A stretch of DNA of 41,340 nucleotides, from positions 1-41,340 of the forward strand of contig NZ_BCRJ01000108.1 of the NCBI RefSeq assembly GCF_001552535.1, given 5' to 3'. The translations under genes and the position numbers were made by a program. The notes beneath the pieces are model-generated. The model was given only the letters and a program-made list of their open reading frames with translations. It searched no databases and was not told the origin of the DNA. This DNA is from Nocardioides jensenii JCM 1364 = NBRC 14755. GTDB lineage: Bacteria; Actinomycetota; Actinomycetes; Propionibacteriales; Nocardioidaceae. This document shows, in pieces, positions 15,952 through 24,128 of this stretch; position 1 is the first letter of the stretch; each line of letters opens with the position of its first letter.

Positions 15952-16824
15952 ATGCGCTCGATCAGACGCTCCACCCTGCGCCGACGTACGTCGTACGCCG
16001 TGGCCGCCGTCGCACTCGCGATGACCACGACGCTGTCCGGTGCACCCGCTGCCCAGGCTGACGACGGCGACCTCCATCCGGACCCGTTCGCGTACTGCCC
16101 GGTCGGTGTCGTCACGAACCCCGGCACCGGAGCGACCACGGCCACGTGCATCGCCTCCGTGGGACGCGGTGGCACCTTCAAGCTCGGCTCCACCGTCGTG
16201 ACCCTGACCGAGGGCGTCAACGTCCAGGGCGGCCTGGGCATCACCCCGACCGGGTCCGCTTTCGTGCTCGCCAACGACGGCATGACCCTCTCCGGGCCCG
16301 ACCAGGACGTCCCGGGCGGCGTGCTCGGTGTCGCTCAGCTCGAGGGTCTGCTGCCCGGGGTCACCGACATCAAGGCAATCGTGCACCTGGCCGGCACCCC
16401 CACGTTCAAGCTCGGCGCCAACCTCGAGATGGGGCTACCGGTCTACGTCGAGCTCAAGAACAACCTGCTCGGCAAGACCTGCACGATCGGTACGCCGGAC
16501 GCGCCGTTCACGCTCCACCTGACCAGCGGCACCACGACTCCCCCGCAGGGCGTCGCGCCGATCACCGGCGCCAACGGCACCGTCACCGCTCCGGACCTGG
16601 GCGTGACCGTGCTCGAGCTCAAGGGTCAACGACTCGTCGACAACACCTTCGCGGTCCCGGGTGCCACCGGCTGCGGCCCACTCGGGCTGCTCAACGGGTT
16701 GGTCAACGCCAAGTCCGGGTTGCCGGCGGCGCCCGGAGTCAGTGAGGCTCAGCTTGACGGCAACGCGTTCATCGTCGGCGCCGCCCAGGTCGACCAGGTG
16801 ACGGGCTACCTGCCCGGCATGTGA
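15952..16824 (+). CDS. Secreted protein of unknown function
   Basis: A 290-residue protein with a signal peptide of about 36 residues: a basic N-terminus with RR pairs (MRSIRRSTLRRRTSYA), a hydrophobic core and a cleavage site near APAAQA-DDGD. The mature part is rich in Gly, Thr, Val and Leu, predicted mostly beta, without membrane spans. It has Cys in YCPVG, ATCIA, KTCTIG and TGCGPLG that could form two disulfides. I recognise no catalytic motif. ATG 15952 follows a GGGAAGGA site; the open frame continues upstream but lacks a signal sequence. It is convergent with der, the stops lying 13 bp apart. Confidence 0.8.
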   Translation: MRSIRRSTLRRRTSYAVAAVALAMTTTLSGAPAAQADDGDLHPDPFAYCPVGVVTNPGTGATTATCIASVGRGGTFKLGSTVVTLTEGVNVQGGLGITPTGSAFVLANDGMTLSGPDQDVPGGVLGVAQLEGLLPGVTDIKAIVHLAGTPTFKLGANLEMGLPVYVELKNNLLGKTCTIGTPDAPFTLHLTSGTTTPPQGVAPITGANGTVTAPDLGVTVLELKGQRLVDNTFAVPGATGCGPLGLLNGLVNAKSGLPAAPGVSEAQLDGNAFIVGAAQVDQVTGYLPGM

Positions 16825-16837
16825 GGCGGTGAGACGA

Positions 16838-18214
16838 TCAGCGCTTGCGCTTCTCGCGAGGTCGCACGGACAGCTCGATCGGCGTACCGACGAAGCCGAA
16901 CTCCTCACGCAGGCGACGCTCGATGTAGCGCTCGTAGCCGGCGTCCAGCTTGCCGCTGGTGAAGAGGATGAACGTGGGCGGCGCGGTCTGCGCCTGCGTG
17001 CCGAAGAGGATCTTGGGCTGCTTGCCGCCGCGCACCGGGTGCGGGTGCTCGGCGACCAGGCGACCGAGGAACGTGTTGAGCTGGCCGGTGGTGACCCGGG
17101 TCTCCCAGCCCTCCAGCGCGCGCTCCAGGGCCGGCACGAGCCGGTCGATGTGCCAGCCGGTGCGCGCGGTGATGTTGATCCGCGGCGCCCACTGCACCTG
17201 CACCAGCTCACGGTCGATCTCGCGGTCGAGGTAGTAGCGACGCTCCTCATCGACGAGGTCCCACTTGTTGAACGCGATCACCAGGGCACGCCCGGTCTCG
17301 CGGACGGTCTGGATGATGCGGATGTCCTGCTCGGACAGGCTCTGCGACCCGTCGACCACCAGGACGGCGACCTCGGCCCGCTCGATCGCGGAGGCGGTGC
17401 GCAGGGACGCGTAGTACTCGTGGCCCGACGCTTCCTTGACCCGCTTGCGGATGCCGGCGGTGTCGATGAAGCGCCAGTCCTTGCCGCCCAGGCTGATCAG
17501 CTCGTCGACCGGGTCGACTGTGGTGCCGGCGACGTTGTCGACGACCACCCTGTCCTCGCCGGCGAGCTTGTTGAGCAGGGAGGACTTGCCGACGTTGGGC
17601 TTGCCGACCAGTGCGATGCGGCGCGGGCCGCCGACCTCGCCGTACGACTCCTCGGGAGTCTCGGGCAGGGCCTCGAGCACCGCGTCGAGCAGGTCGCCCG
17701 AACCGCGCCCGTGGATCGCCGAGACCGGGTAGGGCTCGCCCAGCCCGAGGTTCCAGAGGCCGAACGCCTCGGCCTCGGTGCGCTGGTCGTCCACCTTGTT
17801 GGCGGCCAGCACGACCGGCTTCTTCGACTTGCGCAGGATCTTCACCACGGCCTCGTCGGAGTCGGTGATGCCGACCGTCGCGTCGACCACGAAGAGCACG
17901 GCGTCGGCCAGCGAGACCGCGATCTCGGCCTGTCCCGCGATTCGCTCGGCCAGCCCCTTGGCGTCGGGATCCCAGCCGCCGGTGTCGACGACCGTGAACG
18001 CGCGACCGTTCCAGGAGGCGTCGTAGGAGACCCGGTCGCGGGTGACACCCGGACGGTCCTCGACGACGGCCTCACGACGGCCGATGATGCGGTTGACCAG
18101 GGTGGACTTGCCGACGTTGGGGCGCCCGACCACGGCGAGCACCGGCACCGGTCCCAGCATTTCAGGATCGGTCTCCGGGACGATGCCGCCCGGCGCGTCG
18201 TACTCGCTCATCAT
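16838..18214 (-). CDS. der: Ribosome-associated GTPase Der (EngA)
   Basis: A 458-residue protein with two tandem G domains, GRPNVGKS at 30-37 and GKPNVGKS at 204-211, each followed by a DTxG switch II element (DTGGW, DTAGI) and an (N/D)KxD-type motif (NKVDD, NKWD). It ends with the KH-like C-terminal domain (PPTFILF...). Der acts in 50S subunit maturation and is essential in bacteria studied. The start overlaps the plsC stop (ATGATGA) after an AAGGAG site; a second ATG is at 18211. It is the last gene of the cmk-plsC-der string, as in other actinobacteria. Confidence 0.97.
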   Translation of the reverse strand: MMSEYDAPGGIVPETDPEMLGPVPVLAVVGRPNVGKSTLVNRIIGRREAVVEDRPGVTRDRVSYDASWNGRAFTVVDTGGWDPDAKGLAERIAGQAEIAVSLADAVLFVVDATVGITDSDEAVVKILRKSKKPVVLAANKVDDQRTEAEAFGLWNLGLGEPYPVSAIHGRGSGDLLDAVLEALPETPEESYGEVGGPRRIALVGKPNVGKSSLLNKLAGEDRVVVDNVAGTTVDPVDELISLGGKDWRFIDTAGIRKRVKEASGHEYYASLRTASAIERAEVAVLVVDGSQSLSEQDIRIIQTVRETGRALVIAFNKWDLVDEERRYYLDREIDRELVQVQWAPRINITARTGWHIDRLVPALERALEGWETRVTTGQLNTFLGRLVAEHPHPVRGGKQPKILFGTQAQTAPPTFILFTSGKLDAGYERYIERRLREEFGFVGTPIELSVRPREKRKR

Positions 18215-18960
18215 GCTCCTTGTTCGACCACACCGGTGTGCGGGTCGTCGTCGATGTTCTGCTGCCCCACGGGCAGGGGCCCGGGGAGTTGCCGGCCGGT
18301 GAGGGCCAGCGCTTCGTCAAGCCGGGCGATCATGTGCTCCCGCAACAACAACGCCGAGTGCCTCACTTGTTCCCGGGTGCGTGGCCACGGCGTCTGCTCG
18401 AACCGGTACGGCTGGCCGTACACGATGTCGACCGTGCTGCGCCGGGGCGGCAGGGCGTTGCTGCCGGCGCCGGGTTCGCGGGTGCCGATCATGCTCACCG
18501 GCACGATCGGCGCACCCGAGACCAGCCCGAGGTACGCCGCCCCGGCGTGGAAGCGGCGGAAGTCGCCGGGTCCGCGGGTGCCTTCGGGGAAGACGCCCGC
18601 GGCACGCCCGTCGCGCAGCACGGCCAGGCACGCCTTCATCGCCGACGGGTCGGCGGCGAAGCGGTTCAACGGGATCTGGCCCGCACCGCGGAGGAAGCCA
18701 CCGAGCTTGCCCTCGAACATCTCGACCTTGGTCAGGGCGTGCACCGGCCGCGGGCCGAAGATGGCCAGCAGCGGACCGTCGACGACACCCACGTGGTTGC
18801 TCGCGACGATCACCGGCCCGGAGGCGGGCACCAGGTCCGCGTTGTGCACCCGCACGTGGAAGCGGCGACGGATCAGGAAGCGAGCGAGGGGCCGCAGGCC
18901 GTGCAGCATGAGGGTCCGGGGCAGCTCCACCCCGTCGGTGTCGGGAAGTGGGCGTGCCAT
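18211..18960 (-). CDS. 1-acyl-sn-glycerol-3-phosphate acyltransferase (PlsC-like)
   Basis: A 249-residue acyltransferase with the HX4D catalytic motif (NHVGVVD, His/Asp at about residues 56 and 61) and the glycerol-phosphate-binding FPEGTR motif near residue 125. The reaction is transfer of an acyl group to lysophosphatidate at the membrane. It overlaps cmk at its start (TGATG; a GTG at 18963 is an alternative) and der at its end. The Pro/Gly-rich C-terminus is variable. Confidence 0.92.
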   Translation of the reverse strand: MARPLPDTDGVELPRTLMLHGLRPLARFLIRRRFHVRVHNADLVPASGPVIVASNHVGVVDGPLLAIFGPRPVHALTKVEMFEGKLGGFLRGAGQIPLNRFAADPSAMKACLAVLRDGRAAGVFPEGTRGPGDFRRFHAGAAYLGLVSGAPIVPVSMIGTREPGAGSNALPPRRSTVDIVYGQPYRFEQTPWPRTREQVRHSALLLREHMIARLDEALALTGRQLPGPLPVGQQNIDDDPHTGVVEQGA

Positions 18961-19628
18961 CACTCCCCTTCCCGGGCGGTGCTCACCAGAGCGACCACCT
19001 GATTGATCACCTCTTCGAGCGTGTACGGCGTGGTGTCGATGTGGTGCGCACCGTCTGCCATCACCAGCGGCGCGGTCTTCCGGCCGGAGTCGATCTTGTC
19101 GCGGGCCAGCAACGACTGCTCGGTGGCCGCCACGTCGGAGCCACCCTCCTCAGCCGCACGACGCATCGCCCGGGCAGCGGGGTCCGCGGTGAGATAGAGC
19201 TTCACCTCGGCCTGGGGCCACACCACGGATCCGATGTCGCGGCCCTCGACGACGATGCCGCCGTCGCCGATCACCTCGCGCTGGAGCTCCAGCAGCCGGG
19301 CCCGCACCTCGGGGACCGCACTGACCGGGCTGACCGCGCCGGTGACGGCGTCACCGCGGATGCCCACGGCCACGTCGGTGCCGTCGACGGTGATGGTCGG
19401 TGCGAGCGGGTTCGTGCCCGACTCGATGCGCGGTGCGGAGGCGTGGTCGGCCACCGCCTGGGCATCGTGGACGTCGACACCGTTCTCGAGCATCCACCAG
19501 GTCATCGCCCGGAACATCGCCCCGGTGTCGAGGTAGCGCAGGTTCAACCGGGCCGCCGCGCCACGAGAGGTGCTCGACTTGCCCGACCCGGAGGGACCGT
19601 CGATCGCGACGACGACGTTGCTGCTCAC
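18960..19628 (-). CDS. cmk: Cytidylate kinase
   Basis: A 222-residue (d)CMP kinase: P-loop AIDGPSGSGKSS near residue 8, YLDTGAMFRAMTW substrate region, and VVEGRDIGSVVWP, which is the GRDIGT-like signature of Cmk. It phosphorylates CMP/dCMP to the diphosphate. The GTG start at 19628 follows AGGAGG. The next gene upstream, tyrA, ends 68 bp before. Confidence 0.95.
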   Translation of the reverse strand: MSSNVVVAIDGPSGSGKSSTSRGAAARLNLRYLDTGAMFRAMTWWMLENGVDVHDAQAVADHASAPRIESGTNPLAPTITVDGTDVAVGIRGDAVTGAVSPVSAVPEVRARLLELQREVIGDGGIVVEGRDIGSVVWPQAEVKLYLTADPAARAMRRAAEEGGSDVAATEQSLLARDKIDSGRKTAPLVMADGAHHIDTTPYTLEEVINQVVALVSTAREGE

Positions 19629-19696
19629 GGGCTTCCTGCCTCCTGCTGGTCAAATACGGCCGGAGAGCAGCCTACCGTTCACAGGCGCCACGAGGG

Positions 19697-20761
19697 CTAT
19701 CGGTGAACGTCCCAGCCGCGTTCGCCAAGGGCCCCCGCCAGGTGGTCCGAGCGCTCGACGGCAACGACGAGCTCGACCAGCCCGACAGGACGCCCCGGGT
19801 CGTGGTCGATGTGGATGTCCTCGATGTTCACGCCGATCTCGCCGGCGTCTGCGAACAGCCGCGCCAGCTCGCCCGGGTGGTCGGGCACGGCGACGTACAG
19901 GCTGGAGGTGGGTCGTGGTGGGCCGCCGTGCTTGCCCGGAATCGCCCGGGTGCCGGCCACACCTTCGGACAGCAGCTCGCCCAGGGCAACCCGCTCCCCT
20001 GACTCGATGGCATCACGGAAGGCACCCAGACGCCCCTGGACCTCCTCGATGAGGGCCAGGACAGCGGTCGAGTTGGCGCTGATGATCTGTTGCCACAGCC
20101 GCGGGTCACTGGCCGCGATCCGGGTGACGTCACGCACACCCTGGCCCGACATGGCCAGGTGGCCCTCGGGCGCGTGGGCCAGTCGCCCGGCGACCAGCGA
20201 GGCCATCAGGTGGGGCAGGTGGGAGGTGCGAGCGACCGCCGCGTCGTGCTCCTCCGGGGTGAGCACGAGCGGCACTCCCCCACAGGTCTCGACCAGCGCC
20301 CGGACCACGGCCACGGCGTTGTCGTCGGCCTGGTCGTGCACGGCGATCGCCCAGGGCCGACCCTGGAACAGGGTGGCCGTGGCGGCCAAGGGTCCGGAGC
20401 GCTCACTGCCCGCCATCGGGTGGCTGCCGACGTAGCGGCGTACGTCGTCGGGCGCCGCGGCCCGCACTTCGGCGAGGGGTTGGGACTTGATGCTGCCGAC
20501 GTCAGTCACCACCGCGTCCGTGTCGGCCAGTGCCTGGGCCACGAGCTCACCCAGGTGGTCGGGCGGGACGGCCACGACGACCAGTTGGACCGGCTCACCC
20601 CGGTGCACGACACCGGCGCCCAGGCCGCTGGCGGTGCGCAGATGCTCCGATGCCGTGTCGGCCAGGAACACCTCGAGCCCCGCCGCACGACAGGCCAGCG
20701 CCACCGAGGTGCCCAGCAGCCCGGCGCCGATCACCAGGACCGGCCCGTGCAGCTCAGGCAT
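19697..20761 (-). CDS. tyrA: Prephenate dehydrogenase
   Basis: About 354 residues. The N-terminal NAD-binding fold (VLVIGAGLLGTSVALACR) is followed by the TyrA helical domain (VGSHPMAGSERSG, a substrate-binding signature) and a C-terminal ACT domain (VAVPDHPGELARLFADAGEI), expected to sense tyrosine. It converts prephenate to 4-hydroxyphenylpyruvate. ATG 20761 overlaps the end of aroH; a GTG two codons upstream (20767) is possible. Coupling to the chorismate mutase gene links two consecutive steps. Confidence 0.95.
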   Translation of the reverse strand: MPELHGPVLVIGAGLLGTSVALACRAAGLEVFLADTASEHLRTASGLGAGVVHRGEPVQLVVVAVPPDHLGELVAQALADTDAVVTDVGSIKSQPLAEVRAAAPDDVRRYVGSHPMAGSERSGPLAATATLFQGRPWAIAVHDQADDNAVAVVRALVETCGGVPLVLTPEEHDAAVARTSHLPHLMASLVAGRLAHAPEGHLAMSGQGVRDVTRIAASDPRLWQQIISANSTAVLALIEEVQGRLGAFRDAIESGERVALGELLSEGVAGTRAIPGKHGGPPRPTSSLYVAVPDHPGELARLFADAGEIGVNIEDIHIDHDPGRPVGLVELVVAVERSDHLAGALGERGWDVHR

Positions 20762-21155
20762 CCGCACCGGACTGGTCGTCGGGCACCTCGCGCACCCGGG
20801 TCAGGTCGCGCCGCAGGTTGGCCGCGCCGTGCAGGTAGACGTGGGTGATGTCGGCACGCGGCAGGTCTGTCTCGATGTGGGCCATCATCCGCACCACCCG
20901 AGGCATGGAGTTGCCGATCTCGAGTTCGCGAGCGCAGATCAGCGGCACCGCACCGAAACCGAGGCGCCGTGCCGCGTAGGCGGGAAACTCGGACTTCAGG
21001 TCGTCGGTCGCGGTGAAGATCACCGAGATGAAGTCGTCGATCTCGAGCCCGTTGGACTCCATGACGTCCTGGACCATCTCGGCCACCCGCTCGAGCATGT
21101 GCTCGCGGACGTCCTCCTCGAGCTGCGTGGCTCCACGCACGGCTCGTACTGCCAC
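20754..21155 (-). CDS. aroH: Chorismate mutase, AroH type
   Basis: A 133-residue monofunctional AroH-class chorismate mutase: AVRAVRGATQLEED at the N-terminus (the Arg of RGAT binds chorismate), ISVIFTATDDLKSEFPA, and VPLICARELEI. Length matches the Bacillus enzyme. GTG 21155 is chosen because AGAGAGGA lies 7 nt upstream; the frame stays open to a GTG at 21191 with no ribosome site. It converts chorismate to prephenate, the substrate of the overlapping tyrA product. Confidence 0.93.
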   Translation of the reverse strand: MAVRAVRGATQLEEDVREHMLERVAEMVQDVMESNGLEIDDFISVIFTATDDLKSEFPAYAARRLGFGAVPLICARELEIGNSMPRVVRMMAHIETDLPRADITHVYLHGAANLRRDLTRVREVPDDQSGADA

Positions 21156-21229
21156 GATGACGTCCTCTCTGGTCTGGGTCCTTGCCCGCACAGGCTAGGC
21201 CATGGTGGTCGAGACGACGCGCCGTGTCC

Positions 21230-21625
21230 TCAGTGCGGCTGGTAGTTCCCGAAGGACCACTGGTTGCCCTCGGGGTCGCCCACCGTGCCACCGCGGCCGC
21301 CGTAGTCCTGGTCGACCATGGGTCGTACGACGCTCGCGCCGGCGGCGACCGCCGCGTCGAACACGGCATCGGGATCGTCGGTGACGAGGTAGCAGGCCGC
21401 GGTGCCGGGTCCGGAGGAGCCCACGGCGTCGTCACGCACCGAGCCGAACATGATCCCGCCGCCATCGGCCAGCACCCACTCGGCGTGGACCACCGTCGTC
21501 GGGTCCTTCTCGTCGCGGTAGGTCGCGTGCTCGGTGAAGCCGATGGAGCCGAGCCACCTCATCATCGCCTCGGGGTCGCGCACGGTCAGGGTCTGCCAGT
21601 GCTTGATGTCTGCCGCTGTGGTCAT
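21230..21625 (-). CDS. VOC-family (glyoxalase/bleomycin-resistance-like) protein
   Basis: A 131-residue vicinal-oxygen-chelate protein with two beta-alpha-beta modules; the C-terminal GGRGGTVGDPEGNQWSFG pattern is typical of glyoxalase-like proteins, and EWVLADGGGIMFG marks the end of the first module. Substrate unknown. GAGGAGA precedes the ATG. It lies 27 bp after the AraC-type regulator on the same strand, so both are probably one transcript. Confidence 0.85.
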   Translation of the reverse strand: MTTAADIKHWQTLTVRDPEAMMRWLGSIGFTEHATYRDEKDPTTVVHAEWVLADGGGIMFGSVRDDAVGSSGPGTAACYLVTDDPDAVFDAAVAAGASVVRPMVDQDYGGRGGTVGDPEGNQWSFGNYQPH

Positions 21626-21652
21626 CGCTGTCTCCTCGGTTCTTGTGGAGTC

Positions 21653-22474
21653 TCAGGTTCCCAACTGGTCCACCACGGCGTCTTGGACGAATGGGAACTC
21701 CTCACGGGCCCACGTCGTCGGCGTGCACCCGGCCAGTGCGTTCCACTCACGGGTGAGGTGCGACTGGTCTGCGTAGCCACACCCGGCAGCAAGATCAGCG
21801 AGGGACCCGTCGCCCGCGGCCAGCCTGTCGGCCCACCGCTGCCGGCTGGTCGCGAACCGTGCGATCCGCTGGAACGTCTTCGGCGTCACACCGCACTCGG
21901 CCCTGAACATGGTGGTCAGGTGTCGCCTCGAGCAGCCGGTCTCCTCGGCCACGTCGTGCACCGCGATCCCACGGGTCAGCCGGGCCAGCGCGTGCCCGAC
22001 CTCGGCGCGGGGCGCAGGCGCTTCGGTGGCGACCAGTGCCTCGACCAGGCTGCGTTCGACCAGACGGACCCGGTCACGTGCGTCCGCCAGTCCGTTCACC
22101 TGCTCAGGGAGCCGGCGCAGGACGAGCGGCAGGTCGGAGCCGAGCTCGTCGAGCCCGGTCAGCGCACGCGCCACCTCGCCGAGGGGCACACCCAGCAGGG
22201 CCCGCGCACCCAGAGGGGTGAGCGCGAGCTGGACTCCCGCCTGGCGACGGCCGTGGTGGATGTGGGCCGGACGGTCGTGCAGGCCGGACACCGACGACCA
22301 GCCACTGGTCCGTGACCCGGGCTCCCCCGCCCATGACACCTCCAGGGGCTCGTCGACGGGCAGCACGAAGGTCAGCGTCGGTGACGGGAGCCCGCGATGG
22401 ATGCCGGGTTCCGGCGTGGTCACGTCGTACGCCGCGAGCGAGGCGACGTAGGGCGCGAGCACGGAGGCAGGCAT
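21653..22474 (-). CDS. AraC-family transcriptional regulator
   Basis: A 273-residue regulator with two C-terminal helix-turn-helix motifs: VHDVAEETGCSRRHLTTMFR and LADLAAGCGYADQSHLTREW. The N-terminal half is a ligand/dimer domain of the DUF6597-like group. The frame is open far upstream, but ATG 22474 is where the family-like sequence begins (MPASVLAPYVASLAAY), preceded by a purine-poor leader. It likely controls the downstream VOC gene. Confidence 0.88.
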   Translation of the reverse strand: MPASVLAPYVASLAAYDVTTPEPGIHRGLPSPTLTFVLPVDEPLEVSWAGEPGSRTSGWSSVSGLHDRPAHIHHGRRQAGVQLALTPLGARALLGVPLGEVARALTGLDELGSDLPLVLRRLPEQVNGLADARDRVRLVERSLVEALVATEAPAPRAEVGHALARLTRGIAVHDVAEETGCSRRHLTTMFRAECGVTPKTFQRIARFATSRQRWADRLAAGDGSLADLAAGCGYADQSHLTREWNALAGCTPTTWAREEFPFVQDAVVDQLGT

Positions 22475-22509
22475 GTCCAGTACGGTACGCCGACCTGCTC
22501 GACGCCGCC

Positions 22510-23277
22510 TCAGAGCTTGGCCGCGTCGAGCAGCTCTCCGAGCTCGTCGTGGGTCAGTTCGCGCATCTTGCCGAGTTTGAGCGTGCCCAACAGGACCGGA
22601 CCGATGGCGGTGCGGGTGAGGTTGCGCACGGGGTGACCGAGGTGGTCGAGCAGACGACGGACGATGCGGTTGCGGCCCTCGTGGATCACCAGTTCGACAA
22701 TCGTGCGTCCCTTCGCTCCGCCCTGCCCCCGACCGTGGCTCATCACACGAGCACGGGAGACCTCGACCGGGCCGTCCTCGAGAGTGACTCCGGCGAGCAG
22801 CTTCGCGATCGTGTCCTTGGTCGCCTCGCCCTCGACCTCGGCCACATAGGTCTTCTGCAGCTCGTAGGACGGGTGTGCCACCCGTTGGGCGAAGTCGCCG
22901 TCGTTGGTGAGCAGGATCAGGCCCGAGGTGTCGGTGTCGAGCCGTCCGACGTGGAAGAGCCGCTCGGGGCGATCGGCCACGAAGTCGCTCAGGGTGGGAC
23001 GGCCCTCGGGGTCGGACATCGTCGAGACGATGCCGCGAGGCTTGTTCAGCACCAGATAGACGTGGGGGCTGATCGGCGGGAGTCGCTTGCCGTCGACGTG
23101 GATCACCGCGGTGCGTGGGTCGATCTTGGTGCCCAGCCGGGTGACGATCTCGCCGTCGACCTCGACCAGGCCCGCGAGCATGACTTCCTCGCACTTGCGT
23201 CGCGAGGCCACGCCCGACTGGGCCAGATGCTTCTGCAGCCGGACCAGACCGTCGTCCTCGGTCTCGCCGGCGCTCAT
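22510..23277 (-). CDS. rluB: 23S rRNA pseudouridine synthase, RluB type
   Basis: A 255-residue protein with an N-terminal S4 RNA-binding domain (RLQKHLAQSGVASRRKCEEV) and an RsuA/RluB catalytic domain; the catalytic Asp is in GRLDTDTSGLILLTNDG. NRIVRRLLDHLGHPVRNLTR is the conserved C-terminal block. The open frame extends into scpB DNA, but ATG 23277 overlapping the scpB stop (ATGA) is the real start. Conserved position after scpAB. Confidence 0.94.
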   Translation of the reverse strand: MSAGETEDDGLVRLQKHLAQSGVASRRKCEEVMLAGLVEVDGEIVTRLGTKIDPRTAVIHVDGKRLPPISPHVYLVLNKPRGIVSTMSDPEGRPTLSDFVADRPERLFHVGRLDTDTSGLILLTNDGDFAQRVAHPSYELQKTYVAEVEGEATKDTIAKLLAGVTLEDGPVEVSRARVMSHGRGQGGAKGRTIVELVIHEGRNRIVRRLLDHLGHPVRNLTRTAIGPVLLGTLKLGKMRELTHDELGELLDAAKL

Positions 23278-24128
23278 GTGGATTCCGTCTCGTCGAGCTC
23301 GGCCGCGGCATCGACGGGCGCATCGACGTCGTCTGCGGCGTCGGCGGGCACCTCGGCGTCGTCTGCGGCGTCGACGGGCACCTCGGCGTCGTCTGCGGCG
23401 TCGACGGGCACCTCGGCGGCCACGGGATCGGTGGGCACCTCGGCGGCCACGGCTGCGACCGCCTCGTCGCTGCCACCGGCAAGCGCGGCCAGGTCGTCCT
23501 CCATGTCGGCCATGTCCGGCAGGAACGGGGCGAGCTCGGGCAGGTCGGTGATGTCGGTGACCCCGATGCGTTCGAGGAAGTAGGTGGTGGTGCGGTAGAG
23601 GTTCGCGCCGGTCTCTCCGTCCTGACCGGCCTCCTCGACCAGCCCTCGGGTGAGCAGGGTGCGCATCACGCCGTCCACGTTGACGCCACGGATCGCCGAG
23701 ACCCGGGCCCGGGACACCGGCTGCTTGTAGGCCACCACGGCGAGCGTCTCGAGCGCGGCCTGGGTCAGGCGCGCCTGCTGTCCTTCGAGCACGAATGCCT
23801 CGACCACGGCCGCGTGCTCGTCCCGGGTGTAGTAGCGCCAGCCTCCGGCGACGTTGCGCAGCTCGAACCCGCGACCCTGCTCGACGTACTCGCGGGCAAG
23901 GTCGTCGAGTGCGGCGGTCACGTCCCCGACCGGGTGGCCGACAGCGGAGGCCAGGGTGACCTGGTCGAGCGGCTGGTCGGCGACCATCAGGATCGCCTCG
24001 AGGGACGGGCGCAGCTCGGCGACAACGACATCGAGCGTCTCGACGTCCGCCTGGGCATCCTCGGCCCGGGCATCCTCGGCCGGGGCATCCTCGGCCTCGC
24101 TCACCGGGGTCCCGGTCTCGTCTGTCAT
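23274..24128 (-). CDS. scpB: Segregation and condensation protein B
   Basis: A 284-residue ScpB. The winged-helix core lies at about residues 40-215 (LEAILMVADQPLDQVTLASA, then KQPVSRARVSAIRGVNVDG and TTTYFLERIG). Both ends carry low-complexity acidic tails encoded by tandem repeats: AED(A/P) units at residues 10-25 and AEVPVDAADD units near the C-terminus, beyond the normal family length of about 200. ScpB dimers join ScpA to the SMC complex for chromosome segregation. It overlaps scpA and rluB by 4 bp each (ATGA). Confidence 0.93.
   Translation of the reverse strand: MTDETGTPVSEAEDAPAEDARAEDAQADVETLDVVVAELRPSLEAILMVADQPLDQVTLASAVGHPVGDVTAALDDLAREYVEQGRGFELRNVAGGWRYYTRDEHAAVVEAFVLEGQQARLTQAALETLAVVAYKQPVSRARVSAIRGVNVDGVMRTLLTRGLVEEAGQDGETGANLYRTTTYFLERIGVTDITDLPELAPFLPDMADMEDDLAALAGGSDEAVAAVAAEVPTDPVAAEVPVDAADDAEVPVDAADDAEVPADAADDVDAPVDAAAELDETEST
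23328..23417. repeat. Tandem repeat, three copies of 30 bp within scpB
   Basis: Units at 23328-23357, 23358-23387 and 23388-23417 start with GTCGTCTGCGGCGTCG and differ at one position. On the minus strand each encodes AEVPVDAADD or AEVPADAADD. Partial, degenerate copies flank the array. Copy number may vary by slippage without breaking the frame. Confidence 0.9.
24055..24099. repeat. Tandem repeat, three copies of 15 bp at the 5' end of scpB
   Basis: Units of GCATCCTCGGCC plus three variable bases at 24055, 24070 and 24085 encode the repeated AED(A) stretch of the ScpB N-terminal tail. In-frame period, hence expansion or contraction would be tolerated. Confidence 0.85.

Noticed and set aside
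16829..19006. A 725-codon plus-strand open frame across der and plsC
   Set aside because: Covers two clear minus-strand genes and has no family-like sequence; long antisense frames are expected at this GC content.
23328..23417. CRISPR array
   Set aside because: The 30-bp units are directly contiguous with no spacers and encode a protein repeat in frame.
21653..23482. The AraC regulator as a 609-residue protein
   Set aside because: The first 336 codons are rluB and scpB DNA in another frame; the regulator begins at ATG 22474.
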